Origin: Pseudanabaena yagii GIHE-NHR1
GTDB taxonomy: Bacteria > Cyanobacteriota > Cyanobacteriia > Pseudanabaenales > Pseudanabaenaceae
DNA length: 64,000 nt
Direction of reading: 5' to 3'
Assembly: GCF_012863495.1 (NCBI RefSeq)
Contig: NZ_JAAVJL010000001.1
Coordinates: 1,116,001 to 1,180,000, forward strand
Both the position numbers and the translations under genes were made by a program. Below the pieces are notes generated by a model. It did no database searches, had not been told where the DNA came from, and saw only the letters and a program-made list of their open reading frames with translations. How positions within the stretch are numbered: the stretch's first letter is position 1; the number at the start of each line of letters is the position of its first letter. This document shows positions 27,531-36,181 of the stretch, in pieces.

Positions 27531-27569
27531 TTTGGGTTTTGTCGCACCATAGGTGCGACAAAACCTAAA
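27531..27569. terminator. Perfect hairpin between ribF and pyk starts
   Basis: A 14-bp core (27535-27548 with 27552-27565) around ATA, with extra pairing outward, followed by TTTAGTTTTT. It sits in the divergent ribF-pyk gap, so a regulatory (attenuator-like) function in the pyk leader is possible; no gene obviously ends here. Confidence 0.45.
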
Positions 27570-27628
27570 TTTTAGTTTTTGTCATGACATTCTGGTATGT
27601 TTGAGATCCCGCCGTTAGCTTACTATCC

Positions 27629-29401
27629 ATGACCGTTAGAGAAACATTTCGCCGCACCAAAATTGTCGCTACTATTGGTCCCGCAACCAGTAGCCCTGAT
27701 ATGATTCGCCAGCTTATTGAAGCAGGTGCAACTACATTTCGTTTAAACTTTTCCCACGGAACCCATGCAGATCACCATCGCAGCATCTGCAATATTCGCC
27801 AAGTATCTAGCGAACTAAACCAACCCGTCGGTATTTTACAAGACTTACAGGGACCAAAAATTCGCCTTGGGGTATTTAAAGATGGACCCATTACTTTAAA
27901 TAAAGGCGATAAATTTACCCTAACTAGCCGCCAAGTTCCGGGAACCTCTGAAATTAGCTGCATTACTTATGAAACCCTTGCTGAGGAAGTACCTGTTGGT
28001 GCGGTCATCATGCTTGATGATGGCAAGGTAGAAATGGTCGTCGAAGCTGTGAATGCAGAATTAGGCGATCTTTATTGTCGTGTGGTTATTGGTGGCACAC
28101 TATCTAATAACAAAGGTGTCAATTTCCCAAATGTCCACTTATCTGTCAGTGCCATGACTGATAAGGATCGCGAAGATTTGCGCTTTGGTCTGTCGGAAGG
28201 TGTGGATTGGGTAGCATTGAGTTTTGTGTGTACACCTGAAGATGTACTTGAAGTTAAAGATTTAATTGCGGCATCGGGGCGTAAGGCTAGCGTCGTTGCC
28301 AAAATCGAGAAGCATGAAGCGATCGCCAATATGGAAGCGATTCTCTCGGTATGTGATGGCGTAATGGTGGCGCGGGGTGATTTGGGTGTAGAAATCCCTG
28401 CTGAAGATGTACCGATCGCCCAAAAGCAATTAATTAAAACCGCTAATCGTTTGGGTATTCCCGTCATTACGGCTACCCAAATGCTCGATAGCATGGTGAA
28501 CAATCCCCGTGCGACCCGTGCCGAAATTTCCGACGTAGCCAACGCAATCATCGATGGAACCGATGCTGTCATGCTTTCTAACGAAACTGCGGTCGGTAAA
28601 TATCCGATCTTGGCAGTAGAAACGATGGCAAGAATTGCTGTTCGTATCGAAAGAGAACAGGATCTCCAAATGCAACCCCTTGAAAGCATGGGACGTGCGG
28701 TTCCTAATGCGATCAGTCAAGCGGTTGGTAGTATCGCCATGCAGTTAAATGCCGCCGCGATCGTGACCTTGACCAAAACAGGTTCAACAGCCCGCAACGT
28801 CAGCAAATTCCGTCCCCCGATTCCCATTTTGGCAGTTACGCCCAATGTCCAAGTGGCAAGACGCTTGCAAATGGTTTGGGGGGTGCAGCCCTTAGTTCTA
28901 GTTTCCTTGCCATCCGCCCGACAAAACTTTGAAGCGGCTCTCAACCTTGCTCAAGAAATGAAGCTACTGTCCGCAGGTGATTTAGTAGTTATGTCAGCAG
29001 GTACATTACAGGATGTGGCGGGTTCAACGGACTTAATTAAGGTTGAATTTGTATCATCGGTAGTGGGCAAAGGCTTAAGCATTGGCTCTGGCATGGTTCA
29101 TGGTCGTGCTAGGGTTGCTTTCCATCATCTCGATGTGCGTGATTTTAACGAAGGGGAAATCCTTGTAATTGATCGCACTGATGCTGACTTTATTGATGTA
29201 ATTCGTAAGGCAGCAGCAGTCATTACTGAAGATGCCAACCTTGATTCCCATGCAGTGGTCATTGGCAGAAGGTTAGGTATCCCTATCCTAGTTGGGGTCA
29301 AAAATGCCACAGGCTTTATCCGTGATGGTGAACCTCTGAGCATTAATTTCAGCAAAGGCATGATTTATTCTGGTTCACGATCAGACGATTTGGCATTTTA
29401 G
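27629..29401 (+). CDS. pyk: Pyruvate kinase
   Basis: The 590-residue glycolytic enzyme makes pyruvate and ATP from PEP. Catalytic features include TKIVATIGPATSSPDMIRQL-like opening, FRLNFSHGTHADH, DLQGPKIRLG, KIEKHEAIANMEAILSVCDG, VARGDLGVEIPAEDVPIAQK and ITATQMLDSMVNNPRATRAE. It is longer than the common 470-residue form because of a C-terminal PEP-utilising-enzyme mobile domain (SGSGMVHGRARV to the end, with DSHAVVIGRRLGIPILVGVK). The fused domain is usual in cyanobacterial and some Bacillus enzymes. Confidence 0.97.
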   Translation: MTVRETFRRTKIVATIGPATSSPDMIRQLIEAGATTFRLNFSHGTHADHHRSICNIRQVSSELNQPVGILQDLQGPKIRLGVFKDGPITLNKGDKFTLTSRQVPGTSEISCITYETLAEEVPVGAVIMLDDGKVEMVVEAVNAELGDLYCRVVIGGTLSNNKGVNFPNVHLSVSAMTDKDREDLRFGLSEGVDWVALSFVCTPEDVLEVKDLIAASGRKASVVAKIEKHEAIANMEAILSVCDGVMVARGDLGVEIPAEDVPIAQKQLIKTANRLGIPVITATQMLDSMVNNPRATRAEISDVANAIIDGTDAVMLSNETAVGKYPILAVETMARIAVRIEREQDLQMQPLESMGRAVPNAISQAVGSIAMQLNAAAIVTLTKTGSTARNVSKFRPPIPILAVTPNVQVARRLQMVWGVQPLVLVSLPSARQNFEAALNLAQEMKLLSAGDLVVMSAGTLQDVAGSTDLIKVEFVSSVVGKGLSIGSGMVHGRARVAFHHLDVRDFNEGEILVIDRTDADFIDVIRKAAAVITEDANLDSHAVVIGRRLGIPILVGVKNATGFIRDGEPLSINFSKGMIYSGSRSDDLAF

Positions 29402-29405
29402 CTAT

Positions 29406-29436
29406 ATTACAGTTGGTGCTAAGCACCAACTGTAAT
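29406..29436. terminator. Terminator after pyk
   Basis: A perfect 14-bp stem (29406-29419 with 29423-29436) around TAA is followed by TTTTTT. It contains an upstream ATG (29435) that is in frame with yqhD, which argues against using that ATG as the start. Confidence 0.8.
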
Positions 29437-29452
29437 GTTTTTTGAGTTAGTC

Positions 29453-30607
29453 ATGGAAAATTTTGCTTTTTATAATCCAGTCAAAATTCTATTTGGCAAA
29501 GGTCAAATCGCGAATATTGCAGCAGAAATTCCTGTTGATGCCAAAATCCTTGTCACCTATGGTGGTGGCAGTATCAAAACCAATGGAGTTTATGAGCAAG
29601 TAAAAGCTGCCCTAACAGGACGAACCTTTCTAGAATTCGGCGGGATTGAAGCCAATCCACATCTGGAAACATTACTCAAGGCAGTTGAGTTGATTCGTGC
29701 TGAAGGAATTAATTTTTTACTAGCTGTTGGTGGTGGTTCAGTCGTTGATGGGACAAAGTTTATTGCCGCAGCAGTTCCCTTTGATGGCGATCCTTGGGAT
29801 ATCTTGGCAAAACATGCCCCCATCAAGGCGGCAATCCCATTTGGTGCAGTTTTGACCCTGCCAGCAACAGGCTCAGAAATGAATACTAGTTCTGTAGTAA
29901 CCAAGTGGGAAACCCAAGAAAAACTATTTTTCTCTAGTCCCCTTGTATTTCCCAAATTCTCGGTACTAGATCCTGAAACCACTTTCTCGCTGCCTCCAAG
30001 ACAGGTAAGTAATGGCATTGTTGATGCTTTTACCCATGTAATGGAACAGTATTTGACCTATCCCGTTAATGCCCCACTCCAAGATCGGATGGCAGAATCA
30101 ATTCTGCAAACCTTGATCGAGGAAGGTCCCAAAACCTTAGTAGATCTCCGTGATTATGAGTCCAGAGCTAACGTGATGTGGTGCGCCACTATGGCTCTGA
30201 ATGGTCTGATTGGTGTCGGTGTCCCTCAAGATTGGGCAACACATATGATTGGTCATGAACTCACAGCTCTGCATGGACTGGATCATGCCCAAACCTTGGC
30301 GATTGTTTTACCGAATATGCTGAGCATTAAACGCGATCGCAAGCGTGAAAAGCTACTGCAATATGCTGAGCGCGTTTGGGGTCTGGTCGATGGTGATGAA
30401 GACGCAAGAATTGATCAAGCGATTCAGAAAACTCGCGACTTTTTTGAATCCGTCGGTGTTCGCACTAAGCTTTCAGACTATGGTGTGGGCTTAGATGTCA
30501 TTCCCTTAATCACCGATCGCTTCGAGAAGCGTGGCTTTGTGGCTTTAGGTGAACATCAAGATGTCACACCCAAAGTTGTCGAGCAAATTTTAGCGCTCTG
30601 TGCTTAA
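29453..30607 (+). CDS. yqhD: Iron-containing alcohol dehydrogenase, YqhD-like
   Basis: The 384-residue NADPH-dependent aldehyde reductase follows E. coli YqhD closely throughout: FYNPVKILFGKGQIANIAAE, VTYGGGSIKTNGVYEQVKAA, LAVGGGSVVDGTKFIAAA, LTLPATGSEMN, and the metal-binding GVPQDWATHMIGHELTALHG, then LDHAQTLAIVLPNML. Metal ligands (one Asp and three His) are present. It probably detoxifies short-chain aldehydes. The ATG at 29435 lies in the pyk terminator, so the start at 29453 (MENFAF) is preferred. Confidence 0.93.
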   Translation: MENFAFYNPVKILFGKGQIANIAAEIPVDAKILVTYGGGSIKTNGVYEQVKAALTGRTFLEFGGIEANPHLETLLKAVELIRAEGINFLLAVGGGSVVDGTKFIAAAVPFDGDPWDILAKHAPIKAAIPFGAVLTLPATGSEMNTSSVVTKWETQEKLFFSSPLVFPKFSVLDPETTFSLPPRQVSNGIVDAFTHVMEQYLTYPVNAPLQDRMAESILQTLIEEGPKTLVDLRDYESRANVMWCATMALNGLIGVGVPQDWATHMIGHELTALHGLDHAQTLAIVLPNMLSIKRDRKREKLLQYAERVWGLVDGDEDARIDQAIQKTRDFFESVGVRTKLSDYGVGLDVIPLITDRFEKRGFVALGEHQDVTPKVVEQILALCA

Positions 30608-30610
30608 CTT

Positions 30611-30639
30611 CTAAAAGTGCTGCTATGCAGCACTTTTAG
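30611..30639. terminator. Perfect 13-bp hairpin after yqhD
   Basis: Arms 30611-30623 and 30627-30639 pair perfectly around TAT, directly after the stop. Confidence 0.65.
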
Positions 30640-30663
30640 CTATTTATTTTGATGTTGATCAAT

Positions 30664-31134
30664 ATGACTAAGAAACTGTTATTTGTTTGTCTCGGAAATA
30701 TTTGCCGATCGCCTGCTGCGGAAAATATCATGAATCATCTGATTGAGCGGGAAGGACTAAGCGATCGCTTTATTTGTGATTCCGCAGGTACAGGTGGTTG
30801 GCATGTGGGCGCACCACCTGATCGCCGAATGCGGGCTGCCGCCAAAGAACGTGGTTTAAATTTTGTTGGTTCAGCTAGACAATTTGAAGCGATGGACTTA
30901 CGGGAATTTGACCTAATCTTGGCAATGGACAGAGACAACTATCGCAATATCCTTGCCCTTGATCCACAGGGAAAATTCAAGGACAAGGTGAAAATGATGT
31001 GTGACTATTGCCAAACCCACAATGACAAAGAAGTTCCAGATCCCTATTATGGTGGTGCGGATGGCTTTAATTATGTTATCGATCTCCTCTTCGATGCCTG
31101 TGGTGGGCTTCTCAAATCCTTGAAAAGTCGCTAA
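30664..31134 (+). CDS. Low-molecular-weight protein tyrosine phosphatase
   Basis: The 156-residue protein has the P-loop LFVCLGNICRSPAAENIM (CxxxxxRS with nucleophilic Cys and Arg) near its start, MDRDNYRNILAL in the middle, and VPDPYYGGADGFNYVIDLLF with the general-acid Asp. It dephosphorylates phosphotyrosine proteins. Upstream in-frame starts exist at 30649 and 30652; the ATG at 30664 gives the family-typical beginning MTKKLLFVC. The following Uma2 gene is on the same strand. Confidence 0.93.
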   Translation: MTKKLLFVCLGNICRSPAAENIMNHLIEREGLSDRFICDSAGTGGWHVGAPPDRRMRAAAKERGLNFVGSARQFEAMDLREFDLILAMDRDNYRNILALDPQGKFKDKVKMMCDYCQTHNDKEVPDPYYGGADGFNYVIDLLFDACGGLLKSLKSR

Positions 31135-31187
31135 AGTCATGTAATGCTCTGCCCAACGAGAATAAACAGCGAAAAGGAGCAAAGAAT

Positions 31188-31778
31188 ATGTCTGCTTCAG
31201 TTACAGAAGATCTCATAATACCAAGCGCAAAAGTCTGGACAGATCGGGCATTCATGGCTCTTCCCGATGATGAATGTCGTTATGAAATTGTAAATGGAGA
31301 ACTAGTTGTCATGGGCAACTCAGGTGCTTTACATGGCTATATTTCCATTGTTTTGAGTTCAGCTTTGTTTGCAATTGTGTCACCGCAAAAGCTGGGCGTG
31401 TTATTTGATTCCAGCACCGCCTTCAAGATGAAAAATGGTAATAAACGCTCCCCTGATATTTCTTTCTTTGCGAAAGAGAGATTTCAAGGGATTGCAGATC
31501 TGCCCATTGGCTTTTTAGAAGGTGCACCTGATCTAGCAGTGGAAATCCTATCCCCTGGAAATACGGTCGAAGAAATTAGTACCAAACTTGTGGAATATTT
31601 TGAAAATGGGACAAGGTTAGTTTGGGTAATTAATCCTATCCAACACTATGTCTTAGTTTATCGTTCTGCCCAAGAACCCGATCGCCTCCTTAAACGTGGT
31701 GATTGTCTGGATGGAGAAGATGTTATTAATGGGTTTAGTTTTGCTGTTGATCAGCTATTTCAAAGACTTTCATTCTAG
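31188..31778 (+). CDS. Uma2-family (DUF820) putative restriction-endonuclease-like protein
   Basis: The 196-residue protein has the Uma2 core: LPDDECRYEIVNGELVVMGN, then SPDISFFAKERFQG, and PDLAVEILSPGNTVEEISTK (the E and K of the nuclease-like motif), followed by LVEYFENGTRLVWVINP. It lacks the coiled-coil tail of the Uma2 gene at 22512. An AAAGGAG ribosome-binding site precedes the ATG. Cellular role is unknown. Confidence 0.9.
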   Translation: MSASVTEDLIIPSAKVWTDRAFMALPDDECRYEIVNGELVVMGNSGALHGYISIVLSSALFAIVSPQKLGVLFDSSTAFKMKNGNKRSPDISFFAKERFQGIADLPIGFLEGAPDLAVEILSPGNTVEEISTKLVEYFENGTRLVWVINPIQHYVLVYRSAQEPDRLLKRGDCLDGEDVINGFSFAVDQLFQRLSF

Positions 31779-31851
31779 GCAAACTTTGATTTTTCAAGAA
31801 ATCTTGAGAATGTTGTTATAATTCAGTGGCAATTGCTGAATATTTAATACC

Positions 31852-31943
31852 AATTCACAAAAATTCTGACGCACTTTTGTGAATTAAAAACAAACCTCAG
31901 TAAGGTTTTTAAAAGCTAAAAATGGCATTCTATTTTTAGCTTT
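31852..31943. promoter_or_regulatory. Two AT-rich hairpins upstream of the HdrB-like gene
   Basis: An 11-bp stem (31852-31862 with 31875-31885) and a 12-bp stem (31912-31923 with 31932-31943) lie between the Uma2 and HdrB-like genes, with a small AACCT/AGGTT stem between. The first probably terminates the Uma2 transcript; the second is within 65 bp of the next start and could be in its leader. Confidence 0.45.
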
Positions 31944-32005
31944 GTTATATGTAGCTTTAAAGATAATCCTTTTTAAGGCTGGGAAATATTATTTTTTAAA
32001 GAGTA

Positions 32006-32899
32006 ATGACAGAGACGAAAGCATTGAAATACGCCTACTATTCTGGTTGCGTTGCCAAGGGTGCTTGCAAAGAACTCCACGCATCGACAACAGCGATCGC
32101 TCAAGCCTTAGGCATTGAATTGGTGGAATTAACTAAGGCAACCTGTTGCGGTTCGGGAACCTTTAAGGAAACCGATGAGCTAATGGAAGATGTGGTCAAT
32201 GCCCGAAATATTTCTCTCGCCGAAGAATTGAATCTTAATGTGATGACGCAATGTAGCACCTGTCAGGGTGTTCTCGGTCGTGTCAATGACAAGCTCAAAA
32301 GCTCTGACCCTAGCCGCAAAGATGAAGTTAATGCCTTACTGAATACGCAAGGTCATCATTTCCAAGGATCGACGGAAGTTTTGCATTTACTCTGGATTCT
32401 CATTCGTGACTATGGCTTAGAAAATATAGCGGCTAAAGTCACGCGATCGCTTGCCAATCTAAAATGTGCTGCCTTTTATGGTTGTTATTTATTGCGATCG
32501 CAAGTTACGCGCTTTGATGATCCCTTTAAGCCAGAATCCTTAGAAAACATTTTTCGCACCGTTGGTGCAACTCCTATTTATTACGATGGTCGTGTCCAGT
32601 GCTGCGGCTGGCCGATTTCCAGCTATGCCCCCAAGGAATCCTTCTCAATGGCAGGAAGACATTTGACTGCCGCGATCGCCGCAGGTGCAGATTGTATTGT
32701 TACCCCATGTCCTCTTTGTCACTTAAATCTTGATTCGCGTCAACCCGAAGTTGAAAAGGTCATTGGTCAAAAATTGGGTATCCCAATTTTGCACCTACCT
32801 CAATTAATTGGCTTAGCGATCGGCATTGATCCAAAAGTACTTGGCTTAGATCGCCACATTGTTTCTACAAGTTCAGTTTTACAAAAACTTTCTCTATAA
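32006..32899 (+). CDS. Heterodisulfide reductase subunit B-like / SdhE-type CCG protein
   Basis: The 297-residue protein has two cysteine-rich CCG domains: ATCCGSGTFKETD with CSTCQGVLG in the first half, and VQCCGWPISSYAPKES with PCPLCHLNLDSRQ in the second. These bind [4Fe-4S] clusters. The opening YYSGCVAKGACKEL matches HdrB and the cyanobacterial/archaeal membrane-associating subunit of non-classical succinate dehydrogenase. A role with SDH in the thylakoid quinone pool is plausible from cyanobacterial precedents. No SDH genes lie nearby. Confidence 0.88.
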   Translation: MTETKALKYAYYSGCVAKGACKELHASTTAIAQALGIELVELTKATCCGSGTFKETDELMEDVVNARNISLAEELNLNVMTQCSTCQGVLGRVNDKLKSSDPSRKDEVNALLNTQGHHFQGSTEVLHLLWILIRDYGLENIAAKVTRSLANLKCAAFYGCYLLRSQVTRFDDPFKPESLENIFRTVGATPIYYDGRVQCCGWPISSYAPKESFSMAGRHLTAAIAAGADCIVTPCPLCHLNLDSRQPEVEKVIGQKLGIPILHLPQLIGLAIGIDPKVLGLDRHIVSTSSVLQKLSL

Positions 32900-32900
32900 A

Positions 32901-32937
32901 CAAGAAAAGGTTTTCACAGAGTGAAAACCTTTTCTTG
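32901..32937. terminator. Perfect 17-bp hairpin
   Basis: Arms 32901-32917 and 32921-32937 pair perfectly around AGA between the convergent HdrB-like gene and tRNA-Leu; it probably terminates both. Confidence 0.75.
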
Positions 32938-32943
32938 CTTTTA

Positions 32944-33027
32944 TGGGCAAAGAGAGAATCGAACTCTCATGACATCGCTGTCGTCAGATTTTGAGTCTGA
33001 TGCGTCTACCAATTCCGCCATTCGCCC
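32944..33027 (-). tRNA. tRNA-Leu (CAA anticodon)
   Basis: Read on the minus strand, an 84-nt class II tRNA folds with acceptor GGGCGAA/TTTGCCC, D-arm with AATTGGTAGACGC, anticodon stem TCAGA/TCTGA with loop CTCAAAA (anticodon CAA), a long variable arm, and TTCGATTC in the T-arm. The 3' CCA is not encoded. It decodes UUG. Confidence 0.95.
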
Positions 33028-33213
33028 TGACTTCAGGATTTATATATTAACTAACGGTCATGTTCTTTGTCAAATATTTTTTTAAGAAACTGATCGCGAT
33101 CGCCAATTCAGCAAGGGCATCGCGAAAACTACTATAGGAGGGATATGTCTATCACTCTATGGCGGCTACTATAAGACTTGCTTTCCAATCAATGCCACTT
33201 TAATTAGTAACCT

Positions 33214-33609
33214 ATGTCCAAGCTAGAACGCCTCATTGTGATGGCGGAAGATGAATTGGTGCAGTACAGCACCACCACTCGCAAGATCGAAAAACTGCGC
33301 CAAAAAGTCAGCTTATCTCTGAATGTTGCTGAACAAAAGCAAGCCAAAGCAGAACTACTTGCGGAAATGCCCACCGATGACATTAGCCAAGTAGTCGAAA
33401 AAAATCGTCAGACTATTTCTCTACCTTTCTGGGGGATCGCAGGGCTAGGACTGCTATTAGGTATATCAATGGAACAGCCCCTAGATTTTATCGCTACGGG
33501 GATCGGCACTGTTGCCGCGATCGCATTGCAAAAGTGGGGATGGCAACTACAGGCCAAGCGACTAGTTTTACAAACCCTAGAAGACATCGAAGAACGGACA
33601 AAGCGTTAG
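33214..33609 (+). CDS. Hypothetical membrane protein, 131 aa
   Basis: This cyanobacterial-type protein has a charged, possibly coiled N-terminal half (RKIEKLRQKVSLSLNVAEQK, KQAKAELLAEMPTDDISQVV) and two close hydrophobic segments (FWGIAGLGLLLGISM and FIATGIGTVAAIALQKWGW), then a basic helix at the end. It looks like an inner-membrane or thylakoid hairpin protein with cytoplasmic ends. No catalytic motif is evident and the family name is unknown to me. Confidence 0.75.
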   Translation: MSKLERLIVMAEDELVQYSTTTRKIEKLRQKVSLSLNVAEQKQAKAELLAEMPTDDISQVVEKNRQTISLPFWGIAGLGLLLGISMEQPLDFIATGIGTVAAIALQKWGWQLQAKRLVLQTLEDIEERTKR

Positions 33610-33623
33610 TTCAAGCAGTCTAA

Positions 33624-33656
33624 GTAGAAGCGCACCCCAAAGGGGTGCGCTTCTAC
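33624..33656. terminator. Perfect 15-bp hairpin
   Basis: Arms 33624-33638 and 33642-33656 pair perfectly around AAA, 14 bp after the stop of the 131-aa gene. Confidence 0.7.
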
Positions 33657-33693
33657 AAACTAAAAAATCTACAAAGGATTTAGGACTGCTATA

Positions 33694-33726
33694 TTTAAAG
33701 ACTGTGCTACAACCACAGTCTTTAAA
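33694..33726. promoter_or_regulatory. Perfect 13-bp hairpin just before trmL
   Basis: Arms 33694-33706 and 33714-33726 pair perfectly around a 7-nt loop, ending 15 bp before the trmL ATG. It could sequester the translation start or belong to the upstream terminator pair. Confidence 0.45.
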
Positions 33727-33741
33727 TTTCCTGAATCGTCA

Positions 33742-34188
33742 ATGCTGCAAGTCGCTCTCATCTATCCCGAAATTCCGCCCAATACTGGCAATATCGCTCG
33801 CACCTGTGCCGCCACAAATACCCATTTGCACTTGGTTGAGCCTCTGGGCTTTGAAATTAGCGATCGCCAACTGAAGCGAGCAGGCATAGACTATTGGGAC
33901 TATGTAAACGTGACTGTGCATCCTAATATCGAATCCCTACGCGAAGCATCCAAAGGGGGAAGGTGGATTTGCTTTAGTGCGCGTGGAGCAAAACATTTTC
34001 GAGAATTTCAATATCAAGATGGTGATTGGCTATTATTTGGCAGTGAATCCAGTGGTCTACCTCAAGAAGTCCTTGCCAATAATCCTGCGGTTTATATCCC
34101 TATGGAAAATCCCAACGTCCGCAGTCTCAATCTCTCCGTGAGTGCTGCCCTCGGTTTATTTGAAGCCAGACGACAATTAGGAATTTAA
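33742..34188 (+). CDS. trmL: tRNA (cytidine/uridine(34)-2'-O)-methyltransferase
   Basis: The 148-residue SPOUT enzyme methylates the wobble ribose of tRNA-Leu isoacceptors (CAA and UAA anticodons) using S-adenosylmethionine. The motifs IPPNTGNIARTCAATN, LLFGSESSGLP and VYIPMENPNVRSLNLSVSAA, then LFEARRQLG, match the family and its knot. Length is normal. The stop lies inside a downstream 19-bp hairpin. The gene for one probable substrate, tRNA-Leu(CAA), lies 0.7 kb upstream. Confidence 0.93.
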   Translation: MLQVALIYPEIPPNTGNIARTCAATNTHLHLVEPLGFEISDRQLKRAGIDYWDYVNVTVHPNIESLREASKGGRWICFSARGAKHFREFQYQDGDWLLFGSESSGLPQEVLANNPAVYIPMENPNVRSLNLSVSAALGLFEARRQLGI

Positions 34189-34220
34189 AAAGAGGAGTTC
34201 GCCTCTTTTTAAATTCCTAA
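34177..34220. terminator. Perfect 19-bp hairpin containing the trmL stop
   Basis: Arms 34177-34195 and 34202-34220 pair perfectly; the trmL stop is in the left arm. Confidence 0.75.
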
Positions 34221-34245
34221 CGTCAGTTCTGGATGATTTGAAACT

Positions 34246-34328
34246 GGCTTTGAGAGAGGGTTTGCTACGCAAACCCTCTCTCAAAGCCCAAAAGCAAAAG
34301 CCTTGCGTAGCAAGGCTTTTGCTTTTGG
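34246..34328. terminator. Two adjacent perfect hairpins, 20 and 19 bp
   Basis: 34246-34265 pairs with 34269-34288 around TAC, and 34288-34306 pairs with 34310-34328 around GTA. They lie between the convergent trmL and dnaE-C genes and together with the 34177-34220 hairpin form a triple barrier. Confidence 0.75.
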
Positions 34329-34363
34329 TTTTTTAAAATTTGCCAGCTTCATCCGAAATGACG

Positions 34364-35731
34364 TTACTTAGTAACTAGTGCATCGTAACTAGCTTTAAAT
34401 CCTGCTTGCTGTAAAGCTTTAACGGCAGTTTCTTCATCTTCGACCCAGAATTGATTGCCTAGGCGCACTAGCTTTGGCATATATTCGATCGCTGCAATTA
34501 CAGGGATTTTGGCAGAAGTATCAGGTTCATTTCTGCCGTAGTTGGAATTGCCTTGGTTAGAGTTGCTATAGCTAGGATTAGGATTTAAGGCAGTTTTGAG
34601 TTGCTGCAAGACTTGGCGATCGCTAGCCTGTTCACGAGTTAGCTCGACCCGCACCATTCTTACCGCCTCAATCGGCTGCATATTGTCAATAATTAATTGC
34701 GTTTGTTCATCGCGACGATCAATCTTGCCCCACACCATCACCCGTTTATCCTTTTCTAAGAGATGCTTGACCTTATCAAAGGTCTTGGGGAACACGACAG
34801 CTTCAGTACTACCTGTGAGATCTTCGAGTTGCAAAATTGCCATCTGATCGCCTTTTTTGGTAGTTACAGCTTTGATATCAAGAATCAATGCGATCGCTGT
34901 AACGGTTTTAGTTTCTGAGGAATCAGGAATATCGCAAAGATTAATCGGAGCCATTACCCTCGCCGAACGACTGATGACACTAAGGGGATGATCGGAAATA
35001 TAGAAACCGAGTAATTCCTTTTCCATCCGTAGCTTTTCTTGAGAGGAATAGTCCTGAACACGATTAGTTGTAGGAGCAGTGTCGAAGGTCTTAGTATTAC
35101 TACTTTCGCCAAAGAAATCAAACAGATTGCCCTGACCTGATGCTAGCTCTTTGGCGCGGCGTGATGCCCATTCCATCGTGATATCAAGATCATTCATCAA
35201 CTGATGACGATTTGGCTCTAGCAAATCTAACGCCCCAGTTTGGATCAATGCTTCTAAAGCTTTCTTATTGAGCGATCGCGAATCAAGGCGGCTACATAAA
35301 TCAGCTAGCGAGGTAAAATCTCCATCCTGCTGTCTAGCTTGTAGAATTGCGGCGATCGGTCCTGCACCAAGATTTTTAATTGCCGCCAAGCCAAATAAAA
35401 TTTGCTGTCCACGAGGTGTAAAGTCTTCCCCAGAACTATTTACATCAGGGGGCAATACCTGAATCCCCATGCTGCGACAGTTGGCAATATAGCGCTGTAC
35501 CTTGTCTTGATCACCACTGACTGAAGACAAAAGGGCTGCCATATATTCGACAGGATAGTTTGCCTTTAGATATGCAGTCTGGTAGGTGACATAGCCATAG
35601 GCGACACTATGGGATTTATTAAAGCAATTGGAGGCAATATAGCCCTTATCCAGCAGAAAATTGTGATCCTGCGCTAAGCCGATATCAAAAACAGCTTGTA
35701 ACCCTAGTGATTTACGACCAACGATTTTCAT
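34364..35731 (-). CDS. dnaE-C: DNA polymerase III alpha subunit, C-terminal half with C-intein of a split intein
   Basis: This 455-residue product is the second half of the split replicative polymerase. Residues 1-35 are a C-intein: [20 protein letters not shown], then [15 protein letters not shown] ending in the terminal Asn, with Cys+1 at CFNKSHS. It would trans-splice with an N-half carrying the N-intein, encoded elsewhere. After the junction come the rest of the polymerase domain ([20 protein letters not shown]), helix-hairpin-helix region ([18 protein letters not shown]), and an OB fold ([20 protein letters not shown]). An ATG start here rather than a long upstream frame confirms the split. 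Confidence 0.96.
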   Translation of the reverse strand: MKIVGRKSLGLQAVFDIGLAQDHNFLLDKGYIASNCFNKSHSVAYGYVTYQTAYLKANYPVEYMAALLSSVSGDQDKVQRYIANCRSMGIQVLPPDVNSSGEDFTPRGQQILFGLAAIKNLGAGPIAAILQARQQDGDFTSLADLCSRLDSRSLNKKALEALIQTGALDLLEPNRHQLMNDLDITMEWASRRAKELASGQGNLFDFFGESSNTKTFDTAPTTNRVQDYSSQEKLRMEKELLGFYISDHPLSVISRSARVMAPINLCDIPDSSETKTVTAIALILDIKAVTTKKGDQMAILQLEDLTGSTEAVVFPKTFDKVKHLLEKDKRVMVWGKIDRRDEQTQLIIDNMQPIEAVRMVRVELTREQASDRQVLQQLKTALNPNPSYSNSNQGNSNYGRNEPDTSAKIPVIAAIEYMPKLVRLGNQFWVEDEETAVKALQQAGFKASYDALVTK

Positions 35732-35830
35732 TTTTATTAATTACCCCCAGATAATAAAAACTAGCACCCAGATATAGTGTCTATACCTAAGCGCTGAATC
35801 TTAATGGACTTTATGAAAAATTACGGATGA

Positions 35831-36181
35831 TTATGGTTCAAAACCTTCTAGTTCAGGTACTTCGGCAACGAGATGTACACCTTGAATATATAGAGAACGA
35901 CCATACTTGCCAACATTCTCTAAGCGTAGTTTACCACCTTGCTTTTTGGCTTGCACTGCCATGTCGATCGCCGCACCTACGCCTCTACTGACAATCTTGG
36001 TAACACCTTCAAAATCCAAAACGATTGCTGCCAACTTCTGATCAATAAATGGCTGTACTGCTTGTCTAAAATATGGAACAGTGGTTACGCTCAAAGCACC
36101 ATTCAGTTTGAGAATAACTTGATCGCCATCAATTTGTTCAACGATCTTGAGTTCATCTTGTAAAAATGAGGAATGAGTCAT
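35831..36181 (-). CDS. STAS-domain anti-sigma factor antagonist
   Basis: The 116-residue protein is a single STAS domain: GDQVILKLNGALSVTTVPYF, IVLDFEGVTKIVSRGVGAAI with the Ser usually phosphorylated by the partner kinase, and a C-terminal RLENVGKYGRSLYIQGVHLV. It overlaps the upstream kinase gene by 4 bp (ATGA), a typical coupled partner-switching pair. It would bind the kinase when unphosphorylated and free a target. The target, sigma factor or otherwise, is not visible here. Confidence 0.85.
   Translation of the reverse strand: MTHSSFLQDELKIVEQIDGDQVILKLNGALSVTTVPYFRQAVQPFIDQKLAAIVLDFEGVTKIVSRGVGAAIDMAVQAKKQGGKLRLENVGKYGRSLYIQGVHLVAEVPELEGFEP

Noticed and set aside
28072..28689. 205-codon minus-strand frame within pyk
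   Set aside because: Antisense shadow of a highly conserved gene; Ser/Thr/Ile-rich translation of the opposite strand.
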